Assembly (NCBI GenBank): GCA_030512295.1
Contig: JAULSR010000010.1
Coordinates: forward strand, 496,001 to 560,000
DNA from: Bombardia bombarda
Lineage: Eukaryota > Ascomycota > Sordariomycetes > Sordariales > Lasiosphaeriaceae
Direction: 5' to 3'
Length of the DNA stretch: 64,000 bases
Below, in pieces: positions 1 through 11,612 of this stretch (its first letter is position 1; every line of letters begins with the position of its first letter). Under the pieces are notes generated by a model. The model saw only the letters and a program-made list of their open reading frames with translations, had not been told where the DNA came from and did no database searches. The position numbers and the translations under genes were made by a program.

Positions 1-625
1 ATTCTTTTTTTCTGCATTCGGTCACTCATGACAAAAAATTCTCCAACGTCTTCCTGCTCTCCGTTCTTGTAACCCTCCTCTTTTCTGCCCCTCCCACGCA
101 CCATCTGATAACCGACATCTCCCACACATACATTTTGCACCACATCCTTCACTTCAGACCTCGAGCGTGATCCATTTTTTTGTTTCTCAAATTTTCGCCT
201 CCAAATGAGATAACACGACATGACAAGCGCACCCGCGTTGCGTGATACTTGCTAAATAGAACACAACAAAACTCGCTCCAAGAGCTCACACACACATACA
301 ATAAAAACAAAGCTTATCCGCCCAAATCCATACCAATGTCTGTTCCTCTCTCATCTCTCTCTCCCCCTCTCTGCTTCTCTTTTTTCCCTCCTCCTACAAA
401 AACCATGAATATTTTGCGTCCCACCTCCTTCCGCGCATACGTCGCGCGATGTGATTGATCCAGTCATTGATTCATCATTAGGTATCCTTGTATACAAAAG
501 ATGGAGAAACTAACATTCCGCTCGTGAATATCTCTGATTGTGTGTGTGCCTGCCTTTCGGCCCATGTTTACCGAAAGAAAAAAAGAGAAAGACAGAGAGA
601 GACAGAGACAGAATACCTTTTTTAT
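1..625. other. 3' flank of the metacaspase gene, no gene seen
   Basis: This stretch is AT-leaning and pyrimidine-rich on the + strand. It holds short runs of CA and GA (around 285-300 and 585-610) but no reading frame that looks coding. It presumably includes the 3' untranslated region and terminator of the minus-strand metacaspase that ends at 626. Confidence 0.6.
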
Positions 626-2541
626 TTACATCACGAACAAAACGTTCGTGTCTGTTTCTGGTTAGTCCGGGCATGCCTTGAATGTTGTTACAAGATAGGC
701 CTCACCAAGAGGATGACTACAAGAGAGCTGCGGCTTCTGGGTATAACGGGTCTGTAGCTCGTCACGGATGCTGTTGAGCAGCTGGACATAGCTCTGCTGA
801 GGGTTCTTCTTCAGCGCAGTAATGAAGGCCCACGACATAGCGCCGGTAGCTTGCGATGCAATAGTAGCGTCGGCACTAAAAGACGTTCAGTTAGCCAGCT
901 ATTCCCAAACGGTGATCGAGGACGATAGGGGTGTCTCGGTCCACAACTCTGTCAGTCTGTACACTCCAGTTGTTCCAACGTAACCCGGCGCCCTAGAAAC
1001 AAAGTCGCAGCCATATCATTGACTGTACTTTGATCTAGAGCGTAGAGTTCGAGAACCAGCTAAATACAATAACTTTAAACACATCCTTTTCATCCAAGCC
1101 AAACTCCCCAAAAACAATCCCGCAAGCTATGTTTAATATGCATAGGTGCGCAAATAGGTGCAGTGACGTTGTTTGTTTGCCCCCGGAAAGCCATGACCGG
1201 CCAAAGAAAACAAAAAGAATAGAGCGTCATCATATCATGGGCAGGTGACGGTGATGAAAGGGTAAGAATAAGGGTATATGGAAGGGTATACGAACGAGGT
1301 CTGATCATCCTTGCTTCCAGAAAACATAATAACGTCGGCGGGCGAGGTCTTAGTCGCCATAGCCCTGGCGTGAGCATCATCACCGCCAGCAGCCTTCTTG
1401 AAAAAGCCCATAATGTTGCTCGCCACACCGGTAAGATCGCCTTGGCTGTAGGCGGAAATGACGCCAAGAAGGCCTTGTCCAGCCTCTTTTGCGAGATTGG
1501 GCTCCTTGAGGATGCCCTGGGTAGAATAGATGTAGGGAAGATCGAGGGCGGTTCCAGAATGGCACGAATCAAAGATTGCTGTCAAGCGTACGCCTGATTG
1601 CAAGGGTCGCACCATGATTCTGTGCATCTCGTCGTCTGTGATATGGCCGACTTGGCGAAAGTCGACAGGGTAAATGACCTCATCAAATCCATCTTCTTCA
1701 TCTCCGTCCAGATCCTTGGTTTGACCGCCGTGGCCTATGCAGTCTCAGGTCAGAATCATAATTGGTAGACATAGAAGAGATTAAAGACTCACCGGAATAA
1801 TGGAAGAAGAGCGAATCATCCGGGCGCGCATCCTTGACTAGCCAGTGCATGGCTCTCAGAATGTTCTGCTTGGTGGGCTGGCTCATGGGGTTTTGTTGGT
1901 CGTCGGTGAGTATGACCATATCCTCGCGCTTATAGCCAAAGTTCTCAACGAGGTAGCCAGACATGTTCCTGACGTCGTTGATGCATCCTCTGAGTTGGCC
2001 ACGCTGGCCAAAGTAGTTGATACCGATCAGTAAGGCTTTCCGCCGGCCGGTACACTGTGAATATTGAAAGGCGTATCCTTGAGGCGCCCCATATCCAAAG
2101 TGTTGAGGAGCCTGGGGCGGTGGAGGTGGTGCTGCGTGATTACCGTGAACGTACGAATTCGAGTTCACTGTCGCCATGGCTATGACAATTAGCCATTGTT
2201 TCTCTGGAGTGGGGTTTAAGCAAACTCACCAGGTCTGGTATACTGAGCTGGGGGGTGGCCATATGCCTGGGGAGCAGGGGGCTGTTGGTAGCCATAATGT
2301 TGGGGAGGCGGCTGCTGGTATCCGTAGCCGGGCGCCGGCGCCGGAGGAGTCTGCTGGTAGCCGTTGTAGCCATGGGAGCTAGTGGAGGCGTGGGTACTGA
2401 AACAAGAGTCAGAAGCTGTCACAGCATTGCTTGATGTACAGGCGGGTGGTCATACGGATAGTAGCCAGCGTATTGCTGTTGAGGCGGGGGCGCGCCATAT
2501 CCTCCAGTGTTGTAGCCCGCGCCGGGGTATCCTCCAGACAT
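626..2541 (-). CDS. MCA1: Metacaspase (caspase-like cysteine protease), six exons
   Basis: Type I metacaspase, a clan CD cysteine protease that cleaves after Arg/Lys and acts in fungal stress response, proteostasis and programmed cell death. Exons on the minus strand: 2541-2456, 2396-2230, 2179-1793, 1734-1296, 875-706 and 651-626; they join in frame to about 424 residues, the usual size. The N-terminus is a Gly/Pro/Tyr/Gln-rich prodomain with GYQQPP-type repeats. The p20 domain begins at RRKALLIGINY. The catalytic His is in YSGHGG, formed across the third intron, and the catalytic Cys is in DSCHSG. The C-terminus recovers the conserved SCSHPLDTN...FVM ending only if a small last intron (705-652, with CTAAC branch site) is removed; without it the frame stops at 662. 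The fourth intron (1295-876) is unusually long and uses a GTTCGT donor. Family assignment is secure; the exact ends are inferred from splice logic. Confidence 0.93.
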
Positions 2542-5500
2542 TATATCCAAGGTGTGTCGGTGTAAACAATTTGGGCGTTCTCTAGACTGGCGAGGGGCCA
2601 AGGAAGGCCTCTCTCGAGCGTGGGAGGACGCGTCTTGTGGTGGATGAGGTGTCGTGTAGAGGAAGCACAAACGGCTCGAGGGGGAGCTCGAGTGTTTATA
2701 GGGCGACGATGCTGGAGTCACCGAAGGCGTCTATCGAGGACTCGCGAGGACGGAAATGCACGAGAGCGACAACGAGGGTGGCTGCGTCGGAGAGGAAGCA
2801 GTCTAACGGGCGGCAGTGAGCAAGGAACGGCACTTTGGCCAAAATGGGACAGCAGAGCCCAGACGGGGAAGTTGGGGAGCGGGATGAGGCGGGCGTCTAA
2901 GCTTGAGATAGAAAAGTACCAGGCGGGTACCCGGGGGAGCGGTCTGCGGTGAAAAAAAGAGCCAATTCACCTGCAGGAGGCTTGGACCAGGAGGAGGAAA
3001 CCAGGGTCTTTCTCTAGACTTACTACCTTGGGGTAACGGAATGCTTGCCTGCTGGTGCTTGCTGCGGGCTGGTATGGTAAGGTAGCTATTAGGAATTGTC
3101 TGCGTCGATATGTTTGACTGCCGGTTCCAATGTGTTTGGAGACGGGGCCCGACGGACGCACGCAGACAAAACAGACAGGGTCTGGCAAATAGCTGGGACT
3201 GGGAATCAGTCTTGTGGGCTTTGGGGAACCTACCTGGTCTGAGAGCGGAGATAGTGGCTCGAGACGGAGACTCGGATTGTCGGAGAAGGGGCCTGCGGTG
3301 CGGGAGAGGAGAGCGGATTCAACTTCACTCTCCAAGGGTTGCTTGCGAGGCCGTGAGTCTCGAACCTTGAAGCGAGCACTTGGTTAGCGGACGGGAAGCT
3401 GGAAGGGACGGGAGGCGTCTGTCTGGCAGGGAAGGACGAGTGAGGTGGGGTTTGGGACGGGGTTGGAGATGCGGGCCTTGCCCATCGTGATTGGCCAGAG
3501 CCGGCTTCGAGGAAAGAGTGATCACCGCCAAGCAACGTGGACGTGCGGATCATCCAGAGAAACTTTGGGGGTACCTGTCTAGTGTACCGAGTGTACCTAC
3601 CAGCTTGAGAACCGTGCTCCAGTCATGTGTGCTTTCCTCGACTCGCTATCGTCAACGACCCCCGTTTGGTTGCTCTTTCTCTCAAATCTCAATCCGAGAG
3701 CGGGGGATGGAAAATGATGTTTTTTTTCCCCAAAGGTTCGAGACTCGGGTCGCGCAGCCAAAAAAGGAGCACCCTCCTTGTCCGGCCGCGTTCCACACGT
3801 GTTTACCTGCCCAGCAACTTGGATTAAGTCGATGCACGCTCGAGGCGCTGTTGCTAGCCTGTAGTCTTGTCGCGTTGCTTCAGGCTAGCCTCTATCGACT
3901 CTGAAGCCTCTTTTCTTTCCTTTTGGAGCCGCTCGTCTCATCTGGGACATTGGGGCTGCTGTGGGCTGCCGTGGGCTGTACAGCCGTTCAGCTGGTCAGT
4001 CCACAGCGACTCTGGGCACGTACGGATCTACTGGATCTCACGCTTGCAATCTGAGCAGATCTCGGACATGTTACCCAAGACGAGGGCTTCCCCGGCCCAT
4101 CAAGGCTGAGGCTTCACGGCTCCTAATTTCCGGCCCAAGCGACCCCACGACTTCTGACGGCTCACAACCAGTCCTGCTTCTATCCGCAGCTTCAAGATCC
4201 CCCCAAGACCCCAACACGGCTGTAATTACCGCTGAGGGCGTCTTATCGAGCCCCCTACTGTCAATAACTACGTCTCTCCGCATGTCTTTTTGCCATGCTA
4301 TGCCACATATAGTGCTTCAGTTGGTCTTGAGCCGCCTCGAGGTTCTAGAGGCTGCCCAAAACGTTCAACAAATGTCAACATGTCGTACCATGTAATGTGA
4401 CAGCAGGTGCAGTTGATCTTGGCGGAAACACCACCTGGATAGCGAACCGCCTTTTCAGAGGCGCCGGCACCGTTTCATCCCGTTGGACGATCAGAGCCCG
4501 GAAGGGTGGGAGCTAGACACCTCCTTCCCTCGTGGTCCCTCAACTCGGTCGGCTCATCATTCCAGGCTCTTGCTTCCTGTCAGTCTCAAGCAATAGCAGA
4601 AGCAATGGCCATCTCCACCGATGCCGATAGATATGCATCGATCCCAGAGAAGAATAGCCCCGGGCATGAGCGGCGAGGCCTATTGGCTAGGCGCTTGAAG
4701 CCGGGTTATGGCGCTGCTGAAAGACCATGACTGGCCACTCAGAGGCACTTGTCAAGACAGGGGGAATCACACCCACGTCTTCTCACTTTCAACCACCCCT
4801 CCTGTCAGTTACTAACCGTGTCATTGCCTTGACTCCCGAGACAACATTCAGAAAACGATGAGCAAAGCCGCGCTTGCCATGCCTCCAGTCCATTTTGATG
4901 ACCGACGCTGCAAGTCAAGGACCGTTAGCTTGTCTGCCTTCACACCTCAATTCCCCGAATGGAGTGGCAAGCTGTGCACATATTTCCCAATTCTGCAATC
5001 CCTCCGCGTCTACCTACGCGCCAGAAATGCTCGAGTTGCCTGAGATGCTATGAATTCTTGCCAGATGGCCCGAATTTGATGCAAGCACTGCGCCTAGGGG
5101 GAATAAACCGACGACAGACCGATACTCAGCTTCCCCATGGCACATCACTAATGTCCACAATCATAGGCGTGTCCGGCTTCTCTACCTGTTTGGCTCTGCG
5201 ATGAGCCTCCTTCTTCCGCTTCTGGCGGCAGCCCCTTTCTACGAGTTCCGCATCTGTTCAGCTTTCTCTTGATGTATTTGCCTACTACTCAAACAACTCA
5301 AAAGATTTAAGCTTACGCATAGTCACAGAGCTTATTTGTCTTCCTCCCCACCGTCTTCTGTTGCAGTCCAGTCGTATGGACCAATTGAGGCCACGCCGAT
5401 CAGCATAGCCGCAGTGATGCACGCCATCCGGCAGCTAAACACCGAGATGCCTCAGCCCTCAGCCCTAACCCGTACAACCGGGACCAAGACACCACCACCA

Positions 5501-8029
5501 CCCCCAACCTTGTTTCTCGGGAGGAGAAAATGACTTCGACGAGTGAGACGCGGAGGAGAAAGCCTCTTCTGCACGGACAACCGCATGTCTTACCCTTCCT
5601 GCATCGGAGCAGATACAAAACGTGCGTGGGCCCAAGTGGGCAGGGCTATAGTCTACCTTTGCTATACCTGGATGCCACATCATGAGCAGCAACGTTCCCC
5701 GGAAAGGAAGGTATAGGGTTACGACGGCCTCTCAAACTCGCATACATACCCGTCTTGGCCTGCCGTCGACGTGTGTGCCTGTGCCTGACCCCGTCCCCGT
5801 GAGTTCCACCAGGCACGTCGACGACGACAAGTCCCGTGCATCCCCCTTTCTGCCCAGTTCCCCTTCCACCCCTGCCGGAGGCCTGAAGGGTATCCTGGTT
5901 CATCCCGGTTCGGATCCTCTAGCTCCCGCATGTAGTCTTCCGATCCACAGTTCACACGGGAGGGTGTATGAAGGGGATACTAGATCCTTGGGACCACCGG
6001 TTCCTCGGAAACACCAGATCCTCGGGACGCCCACACCGTCTTCGGCTCACTTCCGGTGTCACGTCACACTGGTTGTGCTCACTGGTGTCCTCCCTCCACC
6101 CCACGCTACAGCACCGATGGCAAGTGAGACCAGCAGCCAAGGACGTTTGACGTCGTGTTAGAGTTGTGGAAGCTCCTTCTGCTCCTTCCTTTGCGTCTTG
6201 GAAGTCTCCAAGATCTGTCATCTCTCTATGCCTACCCGTTCTAGGTTACTCCATATCAAGTCAAACGATGAAAAGTAACATCATCAGACCCTCAAGTCCC
6301 TGTTTTGTTTGATCCCTGGCCAGTGCCTCAGACCGACAGATTGCATCGCATCTAAACCTTGACGACTGCTGCTTTTGCTGCTGCTTACGTGACCCGTTGC
6401 ATGGCACCATCGGCCGCTTGCGTTACCAAACTAGGTCTGCATATACATACAGCAAACACACTTTATAAACCTTACTTTTTGTGCCTTAGTCTTACTTAGC
6501 TAGGTCGTTCCCATCCTATGTGGCCGCCGAACCGGGCCGGATCTTAGACAAAAAACGTGGACGGCTATGTCCCCGCCTTTTCCCCGGTTGCCGGATAGGT
6601 TCAGATTCAGAATCAGCTCCAGATCCAAATCTACATATGTTTTTGAAGTGTGTGGGGAGCATATAGATATAGCTACAAATTATATCTAGTCTTTTATGTC
6701 GATGCTCTCTCTTGAGCTCCTTGATACACTGGTTCACTGGGTAGGTATAGGGACCGTTGGACTTGCACAGAAAACGTCCTACACGTGGCAACCACAGATC
6801 GTCCATACTGTGATACTGTTGAGTCCAACCACGTCAGCGAGTAGGTAACAATCAACATCGCCGCGATTCCATTACTACTACTATCAAAATGGCTCCGTTG
6901 TCTACTGGCACTGGCAGTGACCGTAGGCAGACAAACAACATTTCCCCTCGCATCATGATCTCTAACACAGCCATCATCATCATTTCTGCAGTCTCCAGCT
7001 AGAGTATCGCGAGATCAATGCCCGTGTATTTTCTCGCTGTGAAACTTAGTATCCCTGAATGGTCTTTTTTTGGTGTGGCTGCAAATACAGCACTTGTTTT
7101 GATCGAGATCGAAAGCGGTAACACCACCGCAGTTGTAACCTTTGGCTTCGCGAAATATGATGTTGGTCATTAAACGACGAGACACAGGGGATGGTGTGTG
7201 ATAAATGTTTTTGATATATAGTAGAAGGATAATGGGGAGCTTCGAGAATAAAGGAGACGTGTGGTGTGTAGGGAAATATCACATTGCAAGAAAGATGAAC
7301 TGGAAACCGTATCATTTTCTTTGTTGTGGTAAAAGTTGAAAAGGATGGTGGCACAAGGATGTAGTTGACTGAGGTTTACAAATGTGTCTGTAGTGTTTGG
7401 AAATATTTTCTGAAGAAAGGGAAAGAAAAGGAGACAATCGTCGGGGTGGGTGAGTTGCGCCTTTAAACACCAAGGCGGCTCTGGATGCTATCGGGCTGTT
7501 TCGAACTGAGCAATCACCTGCTATGTAAACGAAGTGTACAGCATCACCAGGCACTATGGTGCCACCGCATAACCTCGTTGCCAATGTCCCGTCATCGGAC
7601 TCGATGCATCTCATAGTCTCACAATAATGGCGCGAATGTCAACCATATGATGAATAAGAAGAATGTTTCAGTGATTCAACTAATATATTGATGTGTTTGA
7701 TGTTACCTCAATGATAACTATGGTAGCTCGGGAGTATATAGAGGTATATCAGTACGCTCGAACGAGTCCTTTTTTGATTACATCAAATGGGGGTGACCAA
7801 GTTACAACTTGACTTAGTACACCGCATGGCTCGAGTCCTACGAGCAAAGAATAACGGAATAATCACATTAAGTACTCAGAATAAAAAGAAAACTAGCACT
7901 TACTTGCACCCTTATCCTCTTGTTACTACAACTGAGCTACACTTCCCAAAAATTTACCATATTACAATGATCAGAATCTTCGTTTCCAAAGTATATATAT
8001 ATATATATATTAACTAGCACTGGCACCTT
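2542..8029. other. Gene-free stretch upstream of the metacaspase
   Basis: About 5.5 kb with no convincing coding region on either strand. The proximal part (2542-3560) is GC-rich and is the likely promoter and 5' leader of the metacaspase. From about 6.2 kb the base composition becomes AT-richer, ending in a TA run just before the satellite array. Short open frames are present but show no domain, codon bias or splice continuity. I could not recognise a transposon. Confidence 0.55.
7992..8011. repeat. (TA)n microsatellite
   Basis: Ten uninterrupted TA units lie directly before the tandem satellite that begins near 8041. Visible directly in the sequence. Confidence 0.95.
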
Positions 8030-8040
8030 TGCCCAGCGCC

Positions 8041-8582
8041 GTGACAGCAATAGCAAAGCCATAGAAATATTTATAACGAGAGCATGAAAGTAGCAGCCAG
8101 GCTCTGAGATAATAATAGCAAGGCTATGATATGTCCACAGTACGGTTATGAGCAGAACAGTAAAGCTGTTAGCCAGTAACAGCAAGGTCCTTAAGAGTAG
8201 CAGCAAAGGTGTAAGATGATAAAACCAGGACCATAAGATGACCATAGCAAGGCTATAAGATGTCTATACTAAGGCCACGAGAGGAACAGTAAGGCTGTTA
8301 AACAGGAATAGCAAGGTTCATGAGAACCGTAGTGAAGGTGTAAAATAATGAAAGCGAGGCTATAGGACGTGTATAATAAAGCTATGAGAGAAATAGTGAA
8401 GCTACTAAATAGTAATAGCCAGGTTCGTAAAAGAAACAACAAAGGTATAAAATATCAAAAGCAAGGCCATAAGATTTTCCTCGTAAGGCTATGAGGGGAA
8501 CAGCAGGGCTGTCAGACAGTAACAGCAAGGCTCATGAGGGAGCAGCAAATAATAACAGCAAGGCCATATAATTTCCATAACA
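8041..8582. repeat. Higher-order tandem satellite, 107-bp unit made of five ~21-bp subunits
   Basis: Three units of exactly 107 bp can be aligned by eye: 8126-8232, 8255-8361 and 8362-8468. A shortened fourth (8469-8565, 97 bp) and degenerate ends lie at 8041-8125 and 8566-8582. Each unit divides into five subunits of 20-22 bp that end in AAGGYY or a close variant; in 8255-8361 the subunits are 8255-8276, 8277-8296, 8297-8318, 8319-8340 and 8341-8361. Between the first and second full units there is exactly one extra 22-bp subunit (8233-8254). Since 107 is not a multiple of three and stops occur in all frames, it is non-coding. Units have diverged noticeably, so the array is old or mutated. 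Confidence 0.85.
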
Positions 8583-8819
8583 AGCCCAAATAAATACTCC
8601 AGCCAGCTATTACTGGATAACTGTTACACAGCCCCTCATTACACACATCTAACATCAAGAATATCCAGACGCCCTGGCTGCGCGCTCTGTTGGCTGTGAC
8701 TCACTCCCCCATTAGCAAACTCATCCAATACATGGTGGATGAACCAAACCCCTCATCAACCACCGATTTAACAATCTCCTTCGCTTCCCCTTCAATTGAA
8801 GATCAATGCAAACTTCATT

Positions 8820-10712
8820 ATGGCGGAAGCTACCAACCAAACTGTTCGGCTGCAGCTCGATGAGGAGACGGGGGAGATAGTCTCCAAAAATGAACTAAAG
8901 AAGCGGATACAGAAGCGCGCCAAAAAAGCGAGCCTCGTCGCTCGTCCCGCTCCCCCTCCCCCCCCCCCAAAGCTAAAGCCAGCGATCTGGATGCCATGTT
9001 CAAGCAGGGGTTTCTCGCCGAGGTTTTCAAGCTTCGTCCAGTCAGCGACGTTGTGACTCGGTTTCCCCCAGAGCCAAATGGCTACCTCCATCTTGGCCAT
9101 TCGAAAGCAATTGTGATCAACTTTGGATCCGCAAGATACCACGGCGGCAAAACCATCTTGAGGTTTGACGACACGAATCTGGATGCCGAGAAGGAGGAGT
9201 ACTTCGCGGCCACTGAGGAGACGATTCGATGGCTGGGCTTCACCCCGTCCGAGATAATATATGCGTCCGATAACTTCCAGCGCATGTACGACCTCGCCGA
9301 GGAGCTGATCAAGAAGGGCAAGGCCTACGTGTGCCACTGCGACGAGGCCGAGACAAAGCTGCAGCGCGGCGGCGAGGATGGCTCAACGCCGAGACCAACC
9401 TCGCTAAGTTCCGCGGCATATACGACGACGAATATGCACCGCAGACCGCCTAGCTGCGCATGAAGCAGGATATCGAGAACCCCAACCCGCAGATGTAAGA
9501 CATCGCCGCCTATCGAATCCCCAAAGATCAGAGTCCGCACTTCCGGACGGGGGACGCGTAGCGCATATACCCAACATATGATTTCGCGCACTGTTGTGCG
9601 ACAACTTCGAGGGCATCACGCACAGTTTGTGCACCACTGAGTTTATCATGTCGCGGGAGAGCTACGAGTGGCTCAACCAGTATATTCTTGCAATTGGAGC
9701 GCCCTGCATTCCTTACCTTGTCTGGTCACTAGCTAACACTGGCAGACTCCTGGTCGACTTCTAGCCAATGCAGCGCGAGTACGGCCGCCTGAACCTCAAC
9801 GGCACCATCATGAGCAAGAGAGGCTTGAGAAGATTGATAGAGGAGTAGGTCGTCCGTGGCTGGGATGGTCCGCATAGAGGTAGTGACGCCGAGACGCCGC
9901 GTCGCCGGATCCCGCCCAGGGTGTACAGACGCTTCACTGACATCAAGCGCTTCGAGCAATCTGTTCGATGGTACCTTGAGAAGACCGTTCCGCGCCTCAT
10001 GCTCATCCTCGATCCTCCCCTGGTCATAGAGGATGCCGAAGAACAGGACCTCGATATCCCCTTTTCGCCAAAAGACCCCAGCATGGGCACCCACAAGATC
10101 AGGCTGACGAAGAGGGTTTTCATCGACCGCTCTGACTTCCGTGAGGTTGACAGCGACGACTATTACCGTCTTGCCCCGGGAAAGACTGTTGGGCTCCTGC
10201 AAATGCCATATCCCGTCAAGGCTGTATCATTCACCAAAGACGAGGCAGGGGCCATCAAGGAAGTCCAGGGGGTGTTTGACAAGGAGGGCACGAGGCCCAA
10301 GACATACATCCAGTGGGTGCCCAAAGGCTCACCGACGGCCGAGGTGCGGTCCACTCGGCCCTGTTTAAGTCAGATCAGCCCGGTTCGGTACCCGGTGGCT
10401 TCATGAACGACATCCACCCGAGCAGCGAGACGATCTGGCCGAACGCGCTGGTCGAGGACGGGTTTTACGAAGTGAGGGATCGCGCGCCTTGGCCGGAGGC
10501 GGACGGTGAGAAGGCGAAGCCGAGAGAATCGGCGCCTGAGGGTGTTCAGTTCCAAGCGATACGGGTTGCATACTTTATGAGTAGCATCTTGAATGACCTT
10601 GTTACCCATGTGACTAATGTTGCCGACAGGCCCCTGATTCGGACAGTACGAATACCGATGACAAGATTGTTCTGAACCGTATCGTCCCCTTGAAGGAGGA
10701 CTCCGTCAAGAG
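8820..10712 (+). pseudogene. GLN4: Decayed cytosolic glutaminyl-tRNA synthetase copy
   Basis: The conceptual product is clearly a class I GlnRS, which charges tRNA-Gln in the cytosol. Visible are a Lys-rich N-terminal tail (from ATG 8820), the HIGH-type motif in PPEPNGYLHLGH, the RFDDTN motif, the MSKR signature near 9810 and the C-terminal anticodon-binding region (YRLAPGKTVGLL). The frame is broken repeatedly: a slip in the poly-C tract near 8955-8968, a loss of sequence near 9390, a one-base loss near 9592, stops at 9451, 9496, 9559, 9762 and 9846, scrambled sequence around 9860-9930 and a shift near 10345. Two introns with intact splice and branch signals remain (9680-9745 and 10581-10629), so this is a DNA-level copy and not a retrocopy. 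A working GlnRS must exist elsewhere because the enzyme is essential. No clear original stop codon survives; the 3' limit is approximate. Confidence 0.9.
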
Positions 10713-11612
10713 TGGCTGGAGCTTCAGTTGCTTATCGGCGGGACATGGGCTTGCAAGAAAGGAGGGTTGTGGATTGCAAGGCAAGAGGTGTAAGTTATGC
10801 GAAGTAGCCCATCCATCCCTCACATTGAAGTTGGCCATTGGTAAGCGTAGTCACGTGTCAGATCAGCTGATGCATCATGAATGGTCCAAGCCACCCCGGG
10901 CTGTGCCAAGAGATTGTCCATTGCCAACAACCGGGCCGTGCAAGCGCAGTGGCTGTCATCGCCCACAAATCTGGAGGTTAGTAGAGGTCGACCAGCACCT
11001 TGACCTTGTAACTGGCCGCCCTGTGAGAAGAGCATATTCCATGTTGGTGACTTATGACACAGTGTTCTAATGAGCGAGCACTTCTTTATCTTCATTTCGC
11101 ATTCATGATACATCTCTAATCTAATCACTCAAAATTTCGGATTTATTAGAGCCAAGAGCCCGGGCAGCACCACCCATCCAGGCAGCTGCAACTCAAACTC
11201 CCTGCTAGGTACCAGTTACAGGGGTATCCAGCACGTCCCAACTCCCAAGCCGCGACAGCTGAGGCCAGTCTGTCTTCCAAAGCTCCCTCGACACCAAATG
11301 CGGTAGTCAGAGCTGCCACCTGCCACCTACCACCTAACACGACACCTAACAGCTCGCTCCACCGCCCGCCCCCCCCACCTCACGCCGAACCGAACTCTCC
11401 CGTCTCCTGCCAGCTTGCCCTCGAATCTCCAACTGCGCAGCTTGCCAATATATTTTAACATATTGGCAATTGTCTGCTTGCCGAGGCCGACTCGCCGGAA
11501 TCGTCAGTCCCGCTAGCAAATACCAAACCCCGACCCAGTATCGCAGACGTAGCCGAACCCATTCAAGTCAACGTCAAGTCAACATCCAGCCAACCTCAAA
11601 GCCGAGCTCGTC
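10713..11612. other. Intergenic region and SEC24 promoter
   Basis: No coding region is seen between the GlnRS pseudogene and SEC24. The last 300 bases are C/A-rich, as in fungal 5' leaders, and hold an inverted CCAAT pair at 11442-11469 (listed separately). Confidence 0.6.
11442..11469. promoter_or_regulatory. Perfect inverted repeat carrying two opposed CCAAT boxes
   Basis: Arms 11442-11451 and 11460-11469 are 10-bp perfect inverted copies (TTGCCAATAT and its complement) around an 8-nt spacer. Each arm contains a CCAAT pentamer, one on each strand. CCAAT is the site of the fungal HAP complex. The element lies about 145 bp before the SEC24 start codon. Binding is inferred, the symmetry is observed. 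Confidence 0.55.

Noticed and set aside
3733..3760. Possible tRNA T-loop (GGTTCGAGA...)
   Set aside because: No matching T-stem, anticodon arm or A box at the required distance. The same test failed for similar words near 10383, 46740 and 60508.
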